Of a DNA stretch of 52,619 nt, positions 42,641 through 50,662 are shown piece by piece. The translations under genes were made by a program, and so were the position numbers. The notes under the pieces were generated by a model, which worked only from the letters and a program-made list of their open reading frames with translations, had not been told where the DNA came from and did not search any database. Position 1 is the stretch's first letter. The number at the start of each line of letters is the position of its first letter. Source of the stretch: GCA-2733415 sp049609325 (GTDB lineage: Bacteria; Bacteroidota; Bacteroidia; Flavobacteriales; Flavobacteriaceae); NCBI GenBank assembly GCA_049609325.1, contig JBMYYK010000013.1:1-52619 (forward strand). The letters run 5' to 3'.

Positions 42641-43285
42641 TTGTTAATCATTTTAATAATGTGGATTGTTTTTCTGTTTGAAATTAATTACGGTTTCAAC
42701 TTCAATCAATTTAGTATCTACCCTAGAAAACTTGAGTCTATAGGCGGAGTTTTAGCATCGCCATTTTTGCATTCAGATTTGTCACATATCACAAACAATA
42801 CTTTATCTTTTTTTGTGCTAATGCTTATTGTTCGGTTTTTTTATCAAGCTAATTATATTAAAATATTTGTCTTTGGTCTGTTGCTATCTGGGCTGTTAAC
42901 GTGGTGTATTGCCAGGCCAGCATATCATTTAGGAATGAGTGGTGTCATCTATGTTTTAGCAAGTTTTATTATTGCCAAAAGTTTTTTTTCGAAGCAGTAT
43001 AATCTCATTGCTATTGCCTTTACCGTAATATTTATATACGGGAGTATGATTTGGTATGTGTTTCCTATTGATCAGAACATTTCTTGGGAAGGGCACTTGT
43101 CCGGTTTGATTAGTGGAATTGTATTAAGTTTCTTTTTTAAAAATGAATTAGTGTTACCAACACCTAAACCGTTAACCTTTGAACAAAGCTTATTCTTAGA
43201 CCACTTTAATGAAGAAGGGAAGTTTGTTCCTAATTTACCATTTTTAGATGACGAAGGTAACTTGATTATTACTGAAGAAGAGTAG
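42641..43285 (+). CDS. Rhomboid family intramembrane serine protease
   Basis: 214 residues, about six membrane helices. Catalytic Ser lies in HLGMSGVIYVLA (GxSG) and catalytic His in WEGHLSGLISGI; HSDLSHITNNTLSFF is the conserved early loop. It cleaves membrane proteins within the bilayer; natural substrates in Bacteroidota are unknown. The start is uncertain: TTG 42641 is the first standard start, ATG 42659 the second, but the frame stays open to 42578 and encodes FLNIFDILVFPLL, resembling the N-terminus expected for helix 1. A noncanonical start upstream is possible. A soluble C-terminal tail follows the last helix. Confidence 0.88.
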   Translation: MLIILIMWIVFLFEINYGFNFNQFSIYPRKLESIGGVLASPFLHSDLSHITNNTLSFFVLMLIVRFFYQANYIKIFVFGLLLSGLLTWCIARPAYHLGMSGVIYVLASFIIAKSFFSKQYNLIAIAFTVIFIYGSMIWYVFPIDQNISWEGHLSGLISGIVLSFFFKNELVLPTPKPLTFEQSLFLDHFNEEGKFVPNLPFLDDEGNLIITEEE

Positions 43286-43296
43286 AGTAGTAGGAT

Positions 43297-43327
43297 AAAA
43301 AAAAGACATACAATGTTGTATGCCTTT
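43297..43327 (-). terminator. Terminator for the rlmB-type gene (bidirectional shape)
   Basis: AAAG-a-CATAC / GTATG-c-CTTT arms (43302-43327) form a hairpin. The reverse strand runs into eight T residues (43304-43297), as expected after the reverse rRNA methyltransferase gene. Confidence 0.75.
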
Positions 43328-43331
43328 ACTA

Positions 43332-44063
43332 CTAATTAAGTTTTTGACGTTTTGCCTCGTATAAGAAGGCTCCACAAGCCACTGAAACATTTAAGGAAGC
43401 AATATCACCTTCCATAGGTAATTTTGCTTTATGGTCACATATTTTTAATGTAGAAGGATTTATACCGCGTTCTTCTGAGCCCATAATTATTGCAGTAGGC
43501 TTTTTTAAATCTACATCATAGATTAAATGGTCTGTTTTTTCTGTAGCTGCTACAACTTGAAACCCTGAACCTTGCAAATAATAAATAGCATCTTTCAAAT
43601 GGTTGACCTTACATACTGGTATTTTAAACAATGCACCCGCTGATGTTTTTATGGCGTCAGCACTTAATGGTGCGGCACCTTTATCTAATATAATAATCCC
43701 GTTAACCCCCGTGCATGACGCTGTGCGTGCTATAGCACCAAAATTTCTTACATCATTTACAGCATCTAAGAGTAGAAGTGTAGGGTTGTTCTCTAATTTT
43801 AAATTGTCTGTAAGCTCTTCTATACTTACCGTTTTTATGAGTGCAATTTTTGCAAAAACACCTTGATGGTTTTTATCAGAAAACTTATTGAATTTTTGAA
43901 TAGGTACATATTGGTAGGCTATACGATGAGTTTTAATTAAACTGAATAGCTCTTTAGAAAGGTGATTTTCAGCATCTTTTAAAATATATACTTTCTCAAT
44001 TTCTGTGTCAGAATTGATTGCTTCAATAATAGCTCTAGAGCCAAAAATTTCATTTGTTTTCAT
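43332..44063 (-). CDS. rlmB: 23S rRNA 2'-O-methyltransferase, SPOUT family (RlmB type)
   Basis: 243 residues. A short N-terminal substrate-binding domain (IFGSRAIIEAINSDTEIEKVYI) precedes a SPOUT methyltransferase domain with all three motifs: DAVNDVRNFGAIARTASCTG, IIMGSEERGI and MEGDIASLNVSVACGAFLYEAKRQ. RlmB methylates G2251 of 23S rRNA in E. coli; other TrmH/SpoU members have similar sequences, so the exact target nucleotide is inferred. A TACATTTG -7 box stands at 44083-44090 and a terminator follows. Confidence 0.9.
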   Translation of the reverse strand: MKTNEIFGSRAIIEAINSDTEIEKVYILKDAENHLSKELFSLIKTHRIAYQYVPIQKFNKFSDKNHQGVFAKIALIKTVSIEELTDNLKLENNPTLLLLDAVNDVRNFGAIARTASCTGVNGIIILDKGAAPLSADAIKTSAGALFKIPVCKVNHLKDAIYYLQGSGFQVVAATEKTDHLIYDVDLKKPTAIIMGSEERGINPSTLKICDHKAKLPMEGDIASLNVSVACGAFLYEAKRQKLN

Positions 44064-44082
44064 GTGGTAGTTTTATGCTTGG

Positions 44083-44090
44083 CAAATGTA
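44083..44090 (-). promoter_or_regulatory. -7 box of the rlmB-type gene
   Basis: Reverse-strand TACATTTG, a perfect TAnnTTTG match, 19 bases before the ATG. Upstream lies the terminator of the SusCD operon, so this starts a new transcript. Confidence 0.5.
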
Positions 44091-44105
44091 GTGATTATAT
44101 TGCAT

Positions 44106-44135
44106 AAAAAAACCACCTCGAAAGAGGTGGTTTTT
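44106..44135 (-). terminator. Terminator of the SusCD operon
   Basis: AAAAACCACCTC (44108-44119) and GAGGTGGTTTTT (44124-44135) form a perfect 12-bp stem closed by a GAAA tetraloop. On the reverse strand seven T residues follow. It lies 22 bases past the stop of the last lipoprotein gene. Confidence 0.95.
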
Positions 44136-44157
44136 GAAATAACATATATTACTTCTA

Positions 44158-45042
44158 CTAGAAAGGAGTAATTGTATATGAAGTTCCAGCTTTAGTAATT
44201 GTTGCAATTGCAGCAGAACCTCCAGCAGGATTGTCTGTATTAAAAGCATCTGGAATAGTGATTGAACCATCAGTAGATTCCTCAAAATACTCTTGAGTAT
44301 ATGTTAATGTTAGAGGTACATCTGCACCTAAACCTAATGTTTCATAGTCATTAGCATATAAGTTTGCTACCATTAAGTAGTCACCATCAGGAGTTGAAGC
44401 ATCAAAGTTAATGTGCTCAGGACACGCAGATGTTGCAGCATCATACATTCCTAAATCTGCAAAAGTTACAGGGTCATATACTAATAAATCGAAATCCATT
44501 GCACAGAAGTTGTATTCTCCGTTAGAATAGTCAGTTTCAAATTCTACAGTACCTTCCCATTCAAGTCCCATTTCTAATACATCGTTGATGTAGTCATTAG
44601 TAATAGTTCCTGAATACTCATAAGGTGCTACAATAGCATTAGCTCTAGATACACCTGTTACAGTGAATGTTTCATCACCTTCAATGTCTCCAGTTTGCAA
44701 AATTTCAACAGTAGCACTTGCAGTAGTTGCTCCAACAGGAATAGTAATAGTCCCTAATGAAATATCATGAGAGTCTGCAGTACCTCCAGTTTGTACTAAA
44801 TCAATTTTGTACTGAATATATTGTGCTTCTGGAATTGTAGCGTCAATAGTTACAGTATAAGTTGATGCGTCATCAGCGTCAATTGCGTTTTCACTAAACA
44901 CAGTTGGTGATGAAGAACTTAATGTTATAGTAACTGGGCTATAATCCATTGTAGATTGTCCAGTATGATCATCATCATTACAAGAAGTAAAAATGATACT
45001 AGTTAAAGCTAATGCTCCAATAGTTTTAAATATGTTTTTCAT
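44158..45042 (-). CDS. Outer-membrane lipoprotein with Calx-beta-like domain, fourth gene of the SusCD operon
   Basis: 294 residues. Lipoprotein signal KNIFKTIGALALTSIIFTSC, Cys20 followed by NDDD: the acidic residues behind the Cys resemble the surface-export signal of Bacteroidota lipoproteins. Residues ~40-150 look like a Calx-beta repeat (SENAIDADDASTYTVTIDATI, then TITIPVGATTASATVEI and GDIEGDETFTVTG). The rest is beta-rich with DFDLLVYDP, suggesting sugar or cargo binding without an enzyme. Its place after SusC, SusD and another lipoprotein suggests a SusE/F-like accessory that binds substrate at the cell surface. Confidence 0.75.
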   Translation of the reverse strand: MKNIFKTIGALALTSIIFTSCNDDDHTGQSTMDYSPVTITLSSSSPTVFSENAIDADDASTYTVTIDATIPEAQYIQYKIDLVQTGGTADSHDISLGTITIPVGATTASATVEILQTGDIEGDETFTVTGVSRANAIVAPYEYSGTITNDYINDVLEMGLEWEGTVEFETDYSNGEYNFCAMDFDLLVYDPVTFADLGMYDAATSACPEHINFDASTPDGDYLMVANLYANDYETLGLGADVPLTLTYTQEYFEESTDGSITIPDAFNTDNPAGGSAAIATITKAGTSYTITPF

Positions 45043-45075
45043 AATTTATATAATCTTTAAATTAAACTAGTTCTA

Positions 45076-45906
45076 TTATAGAGGCGTGAATGTAATAGTT
45101 TCTGGTCCGTATCCTGCAGCAGGAAGTTGGAACGTAAATGTGAAACTTCCATCAGCATTTACTTGACCAGGAGTTTCAGCATCACCATCATAATTATTAT
45201 CTTCTAAATCACCTCCGTCATATGTTAATACACCACAAACATCAATCATATAGAACCCAATACATTTGTCTGGTAAGAATCTATAACGTGCCATTGATGA
45301 TACCCAGTATCTACCAGGGCTTACCTCAGTAACAGTAGCAATTCCACCACCACTACCATCACAATCTGGTAATAATCCGTTAGTATATGTACCTGCTAAA
45401 TTTGATGCACAGTTAACAATCATACTATAGTTACCCATAGATACATTATAGTAATAAACAGATCCATCAGTTTTGTGAATTTTAGTTCTTATTAACAATT
45501 CATCCCCGATACGCATATCAGCTTCTGCAATTCCTGTTCCTGAAAGAAGTTCTGTTAAAGTTGTAACTTCTAAAGTGTATGGTAGAGTAGAGCTTTCTCC
45601 TAAAGATACTTCTTCACCACCATTGTATGATTTTACGATTTCAATTTTGTCAAAAGTACTTAACGTCCCAGAACTCATTTGAGTCACTGTTAAGTTTAAA
45701 TATGCATTAGTAATTGTTAACTCTGCATCTTCTAAATCAACACCAGCCTCAGGGCTACCTAAAATTGCGCTGTTAGAAGTTGTTGATACTTGTACCAAAA
45801 AACTAGCTTCATCGTGCACTTCAGCAACCGTATCTGCGTCAGTCTCACAAGAAGCAATGGTAAGTACACCTACCATTGCTAAAAATATGTTTCTTAAATT
45901 TTTCAT
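45076..45906 (-). CDS. Surface lipoprotein of unknown fold, third gene of the SusCD operon
   Basis: 276 residues. Lipobox TIASC with Cys20, followed by acidic ETDAD. Mostly beta; the first ~150 residues look like an Ig/E-set-type domain, followed by CASNLAGTYTNG-type repeat, GGGIATVTEVSPGRYWVSSMA, and a second part with several Cys (CASN, PDCDG, DKCIGFYMIDVCGV). The position between SusD and the Calx-beta lipoprotein suggests a SusE-like substrate-binding role. I do not recognise a named family. Confidence 0.7.
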   Translation of the reverse strand: MKNLRNIFLAMVGVLTIASCETDADTVAEVHDEASFLVQVSTTSNSAILGSPEAGVDLEDAELTITNAYLNLTVTQMSSGTLSTFDKIEIVKSYNGGEEVSLGESSTLPYTLEVTTLTELLSGTGIAEADMRIGDELLIRTKIHKTDGSVYYYNVSMGNYSMIVNCASNLAGTYTNGLLPDCDGSGGGIATVTEVSPGRYWVSSMARYRFLPDKCIGFYMIDVCGVLTYDGGDLEDNNYDGDAETPGQVNADGSFTFTFQLPAAGYGPETITFTPL

Positions 45907-45923
45907 GTTTCTTTTTTTTTAAA

Positions 45924-47381
45924 TTAGTTCCACCATAATGATGAAGTTAATACGTCTGCACCTTGGTTAGAAACTGCCTCTGTGTAGTTAGCATTGTTCA
46001 ACGATTGTTGAGACAATGGGTAGTTTAACCTACTAGGAATAGCAGACTCTTGAGCATCTATAGCTAAAGGTAAATCATTAGTAAATCCAGTTCTTCTGTA
46101 TTCAGCCCATGATTCATATCCTTGTAAGAATAATGCAACCCATGATTGTCTAGCAATTTGATCTAATCCTGCAGCTCCAGTTGCATAAGACGTGTCAAAA
46201 CCACCAACAGCTACACCATTTGCCTCAAATGAAGCAGTAATTCCAGCCGCATAGTAGTTAGCAGCAGTATCACCTACAGTTAATAATCCTCTTTCAGTAG
46301 CTTCAGCCATTAAGAAGTTTAATTGTGCATAAGTCATAAAGAATGCTGGTTGCTCAGCTTCTAAATATTTAGTACCAATTAAAGATACATTGTTAGAATC
46401 TCCATAAATAGAGTTTCCGATATCTGCAATACCAGCTGGTTTACCTACGTATCCGTTTCCAGACCCGTCTCCACCAACTTCTTGTGCGTAAACAGGAAGT
46501 CTACCGTCACCAGTATTAATCATGTAGTTAACTAACTCTTCTCCCATACACCATTCAGCAGATCTACCACCATCAACTAATCCTTCATAGTAAGGATTTG
46601 CATTAGGTGCTGCAGATAAGTATGTTACTTTAGCATCATCAGCATTACTAGAGAATAAGTTTCCAGCTAATAATAAGTCATTTAATTGAGATCCAACATT
46701 ATCAGCTGGGTTAGCTGCACTACCAGAACTTCTCATTAAAATTCTAAATTTTAATGAACTTGCATACTTTTTCCATGCTGCAGCATTTCCACCGTATACG
46801 ATATCTTGACTAGCGTCAATTGTTCCAGGTCCATCTAATTTCATGATTGCCTCATCTAACATAGCTAACATTGCAGGATATACCTCAGTACGGCTATCGT
46901 CATAAGCAGGAGTAATATTTCCTTCTGTAGCAGCTAATGCTTGAGACATAGGAATGTTACCAAATGAATCAGTTAATACACTGTAAGCATAAGTTTTAAC
47001 AACTAAAGCTACACCTTCTAAAGCAGTGTTACCTTCACTTATTGCTAAATCTTGCATTTCATCAGCATCTTTTAATACTGATGAGTACATAGTATCCCAA
47101 AGCGCCTCAATAGAGTTTTGTCTTGGTACGTACATTTCATTTGTATTATATACTGGTTTTCCTAAGTGCTGTACCCAACAAGAACCAGCTTCACCTGCTA
47201 AAAAGATACTTTGTACAGTGTTAGCAGTACTTCTTAAAGTTCCTGCTAACAATAAGTTTGCAGATACTGTAGAAGGATCATTTGAGTTTGTGTTTACCTC
47301 TTGAAAGTCTGAATCACAACTAGTAATTAATAACGTTTGTGCAATTGCTATAAGGGCAAATAAATATTTTATTTTTTTCAT
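45924..47381 (-). CDS. SusD/RagB family nutrient-binding outer-membrane lipoprotein (SusD-like)
   Basis: 485 residues, lipobox LITSC with Cys22. SusD acts as the surface lid over the SusC barrel and captures glycan or peptide cargo. The helical core fits SusD proteins: SANLLLAGTLRSTANTVQS, WDTMYSSVLKDADEMQDLA, GVALVVKTYAYSVLTDSFGNIPMSQAL and the late FFMTYAQLNFLMAEATERGL. This pattern (PMSQAL, ...AWKKYASSLKFRILMR) places it in the second SusD-like group. It is 12 bases or fewer from susC and heads toward the two lipoprotein genes, all one operon. No glycoside hydrolase or sulfatase gene is near. Confidence 0.92.
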   Translation of the reverse strand: MKKIKYLFALIAIAQTLLITSCDSDFQEVNTNSNDPSTVSANLLLAGTLRSTANTVQSIFLAGEAGSCWVQHLGKPVYNTNEMYVPRQNSIEALWDTMYSSVLKDADEMQDLAISEGNTALEGVALVVKTYAYSVLTDSFGNIPMSQALAATEGNITPAYDDSRTEVYPAMLAMLDEAIMKLDGPGTIDASQDIVYGGNAAAWKKYASSLKFRILMRSSGSAANPADNVGSQLNDLLLAGNLFSSNADDAKVTYLSAAPNANPYYEGLVDGGRSAEWCMGEELVNYMINTGDGRLPVYAQEVGGDGSGNGYVGKPAGIADIGNSIYGDSNNVSLIGTKYLEAEQPAFFMTYAQLNFLMAEATERGLLTVGDTAANYYAAGITASFEANGVAVGGFDTSYATGAAGLDQIARQSWVALFLQGYESWAEYRRTGFTNDLPLAIDAQESAIPSRLNYPLSQQSLNNANYTEAVSNQGADVLTSSLWWN

Positions 47382-47392
47382 TTCCTTTTTGT

Positions 47393-50300
47393 TTAAAATT
47401 TAACATTTAAGTTAAAACCAAGACTTCTTGTAGAAGGTGTCTGAGCATATTCCAATCCTTGTTGACCTGTAGCACTACTAAAAGCAGATTCTGGATCAAT
47501 ATGTGGAACTTCTTTATGTAAGATTGCTAAATTTCTAACAGATACACCAAATGATAATTGGTTGATTCCAGACTGTCCTAATAATTTAGAAGGTACATTG
47601 TAAGTTAAAGCAAGTTCTCTCCACTTAACGAAAGACGCGTCATATACAGAAGATTCTGCAATGTTTTGTGAGTAAGTAGTTGAGTAGAATGATTGTGCTG
47701 TTGTTACAACATCATTTGGCACATATCCTCCGTTTCCGTCAGACATCACACCAGCACCAACAACTCCAGTTTCACGACCTTCAAGAGTTTCTTCAAGAAT
47801 ACCTGCTAATTTACCCCAAGAGTTTGTTTGTGAGTAAATATCTCCTCCACTCTTAACATCAAATAAAGTTGATAATGTGAAGTTTTTATATCTAGCGTTA
47901 ATTCCTAAACCTCCAGTCCAATCAGCATTGATGTTACCTAAAGTTTTTAAAGTTGCATCTCTCTGAGGTAAACCATTTTCATAAATGATGTTTCCTTCTG
48001 GGTCTCTTAAGAATCCTGGTCCGTAGATAGATCCAACTGGTTGACCTTCTTGAGCTACAATATCAACATTCCATAATCCTCCTAATACAACTTGACCGTT
48101 GTCAGTAGTTGGGTCATCATCAATATCGTTCACTTCATTCGTGTTTTTAGCCCAGTTGATGTTTACACCAACTCCCCAGTCTTCTTTATCAACGATGTCT
48201 GCTCCTAAACTAAGTTCAATACCGTTGTTTGTAATTGTAGCAGCGTTATCCCAGAAGTTTGTGTTACCAGAAGCAGCATCAATTGCTTTAGCCATGATTA
48301 CATCTGTAGTTTCTTTGTCATAGTAAGTTACATCAAAACGTAATCTGTTCTTTAATAACTTAGCTTCTAAACCAACTTCAACTTCTGTTGTAGTTTCGTT
48401 CTTAATGTTTGGATTCCATAAACTTCCTGGTAAGAATGCTACTGGAGTAGATCCCCAAGGTTGTGTAGAGAAAGCAAAACTTGGCTCTAAACTATATGGT
48501 GCTAATGGACCAGCAGATCCTACTTCAGACCAACCTCCTCTTACTTTTAAGTAAGATAAGTAATCGCTCTTTAAGTCAAACATATCACTAATGATAGCAC
48601 TTGCAGTTACACCTGGGTAAAAGAAGCTGTTTGCATTAGAAGGTAATACAGATGCCCAGTCATTTCTTCCTGTGATATCTACGAATAAATAGTCATTGTA
48701 TGATAATTGAGCATAACCGAATAAACTGTTAATTTTTCTATCAGTTTGACGACCAGTAATTACTTGACTTACACCATCTCTAATGTTAGAAATGTTATAT
48801 AATCCTTCAATTTGTAATTCAGGAGCAGACATAAATAATCTGTGGTAGTTGTTTACCATTCTGTTACCTCCAAAGTTTACACTTGCCTTAAAGTGTTCAC
48901 CAATATTAGTGTTATAGCTAATAATTGCTTGGCTGTTAATCTCGTAACGAGTACGTTGTGTTTCGCTATACGAACCTCTTGGAGTTTCATAAGTACCAAA
49001 TGCTCTTCTTGAAGTATCTAAAGAAGAAAAGTAGTCAATACCAGTTTGTGCAGTAATACTTAACTTGTCGTTAAATTTATATCCTAAAGATACATTACCT
49101 AAAACTCTGTTTCTGTCAAACGTGTTTGTGTTTGTGTCTAATGCCCAGTATGGGTTGTTGTTGTATGCTAAGTTCCAGTTGATTGGAGTTGGGTGATCTG
49201 TACCAGCTGCATATGCTAATGGTAAGTTCTTGTAGTCTCTTAACGCATTAAAGTCTACGTTACGACCAGCCCATACTAATTGTCCAATTTGGTTGTTTGC
49301 ATCACCATATCCTACAGATGGTAAGTTGCTACTTTCAGATTTAATGTAGTTTACGCTAAATCCAGCAGTCCATTTGTCAGATAAATCTAAATCCATTCTA
49401 CCACCGATGTTGTATTTTCTTAAATCAGTGTTATATAAGATACCTTTTTGGTCAGTTAAACCTAAAGACATTCTTCCTGAATATCCTTCTCCAGCTTTAG
49501 AAAAAGAGATATTGTTGTTAGTTGTCATACCTGTTTCATAGAAGTCTTTTACGTTATCTGGCTGAGATACCCATGGTAAAGCTTCTCCGTTTACAGAATT
49601 CCATTGGATGAACTCTAATCCAGCATCTAAAGCAGGACCCCAACTTTCATCAACACCACCGTTTCCAGTAATACCATCAACGAATTCGAAGTACTGTGAG
49701 CTGTTACCTTGTCCGTAAGAGTTTTGGTAGTCAGGTAATACATATACATTTTCAAAACTTACGCTTGAAGAAATGTCAATACCTAATTTATCACTTTTCG
49801 AGTTTCCTGATTTTGTAGTTACAACAATAACCCCGTTAGAACCTCTCATACCGTATAAAGAAGTAGCCGCACCACCTTTTAATACGTTGATAGATTCAAT
49901 GTCATCTTGGTTTAAATCAGCTAAACCATTTGGTGTACTGTTACCACCAGTAGAAGATGAAGATCCATAACTAGAGTTATCCATAACAACACCATCTACA
50001 ACTATTAAAGGTTGAGTGTCACCACTAATTGTAGAGATACCTCTAATTACGATTCTACTCGTAGCACCTACAGCACCAGAAGTATTTGTTACGTTAATAC
50101 CAGCAATTTTACCACTTAAAGAGTTAACAATGTTAGCATCTCTTACTGCAACTAACTCCTCAGAGCTAACTTGTTGAGTAGAGTAACCTAAAGCTTTCTC
50201 ATCTCTTTTAATACCTAAAGCTGTTACAACAACCTCTTTTAAGGTGTTGTCTGGAGCTAAAGAAATGTTAATACTGTTTGAAGCACCTACTGTTGCTTCT

Positions 50301-50542
50301 TGATCTGCATACCCTACATAAGAGAATGTTAATACATCTCCTGAGTTTGCATCGATAGAATAATTTCCATCAAAATCTGTTGAAGTACCAGTAGTAGTAC
50401 CTTTAATTAAGACAGTTGCTCCTGGTAACGGCATATTGGTTTCATCTACCACCGTACCTGAAATTGTCTTCTCTTGTGCGAACGAAAGTTGCACAACAAA
50501 CGCTAGTAATAGCGTTAAAATTCCATTAAACTTTGTTTTCAT
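47393..50542 (-). CDS. SusC/RagA family TonB-dependent outer-membrane transporter
   Basis: 1049 residues. Signal peptide KTKFNGILTLLLAFVVQLSFAQ, then a CarboxypepD_reg-like domain (~25-97: GTVVDETNMPLPGATVLIKGT), the SusC plug signature (~102-120: EVVVTALGIKRDEKALGY), the plug (~120-235, IRGISTISGDTQPLIVVDGVV), and a 22-strand barrel to a C-terminal Phe. It imports large substrates with its SusD lid using TonB. I start at 50542 rather than an ATG 27 codons upstream, because the MKTKF start gives a proper signal peptide. The Omp85-like gene ends 120 bases upstream. Confidence 0.95.
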   Translation of the reverse strand: MKTKFNGILTLLLAFVVQLSFAQEKTISGTVVDETNMPLPGATVLIKGTTTGTSTDFDGNYSIDANSGDVLTFSYVGYADQEATVGASNSINISLAPDNTLKEVVVTALGIKRDEKALGYSTQQVSSEELVAVRDANIVNSLSGKIAGINVTNTSGAVGATSRIVIRGISTISGDTQPLIVVDGVVMDNSSYGSSSSTGGNSTPNGLADLNQDDIESINVLKGGAATSLYGMRGSNGVIVVTTKSGNSKSDKLGIDISSSVSFENVYVLPDYQNSYGQGNSSQYFEFVDGITGNGGVDESWGPALDAGLEFIQWNSVNGEALPWVSQPDNVKDFYETGMTTNNNISFSKAGEGYSGRMSLGLTDQKGILYNTDLRKYNIGGRMDLDLSDKWTAGFSVNYIKSESSNLPSVGYGDANNQIGQLVWAGRNVDFNALRDYKNLPLAYAAGTDHPTPINWNLAYNNNPYWALDTNTNTFDRNRVLGNVSLGYKFNDKLSITAQTGIDYFSSLDTSRRAFGTYETPRGSYSETQRTRYEINSQAIISYNTNIGEHFKASVNFGGNRMVNNYHRLFMSAPELQIEGLYNISNIRDGVSQVITGRQTDRKINSLFGYAQLSYNDYLFVDITGRNDWASVLPSNANSFFYPGVTASAIISDMFDLKSDYLSYLKVRGGWSEVGSAGPLAPYSLEPSFAFSTQPWGSTPVAFLPGSLWNPNIKNETTTEVEVGLEAKLLKNRLRFDVTYYDKETTDVIMAKAIDAASGNTNFWDNAATITNNGIELSLGADIVDKEDWGVGVNINWAKNTNEVNDIDDDPTTDNGQVVLGGLWNVDIVAQEGQPVGSIYGPGFLRDPEGNIIYENGLPQRDATLKTLGNINADWTGGLGINARYKNFTLSTLFDVKSGGDIYSQTNSWGKLAGILEETLEGRETGVVGAGVMSDGNGGYVPNDVVTTAQSFYSTTYSQNIAESSVYDASFVKWRELALTYNVPSKLLGQSGINQLSFGVSVRNLAILHKEVPHIDPESAFSSATGQQGLEYAQTPSTRSLGFNLNVKF

Positions 50543-50662
50543 GTTATAATTTATTTGAATTAGCCAATGCCAAAAATCATAATAAAAAGTTAATAAAACA
50601 ACTTTTACACTGTTAAATTTCACTTTTTTTTAAAATAAATGTTAATAAATATCGCTTGTCAG

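Noticed and set aside
44073..44285. 70-codon reverse ORF running through the SusCD terminator
   Set aside because: It includes the terminator hairpin and a different frame of the last lipoprotein gene; low-complexity Leu/Gln product.
47026..47304. 92-codon forward ORF opposite susD
   Set aside because: Shadow frame in a conserved SusD gene.
50585..50606. AAAAGTT / AACTTTT hairpin between Omp85 gene and susC
   Set aside because: All A/T-rich 7-bp stem without a clean T-run; too weak to call a terminator.
50543..50623. SusC start 27 codons upstream
   Set aside because: The extra residues (FYYDFWHWLIQ) sit ahead of a normal signal peptide and are probably leader DNA.
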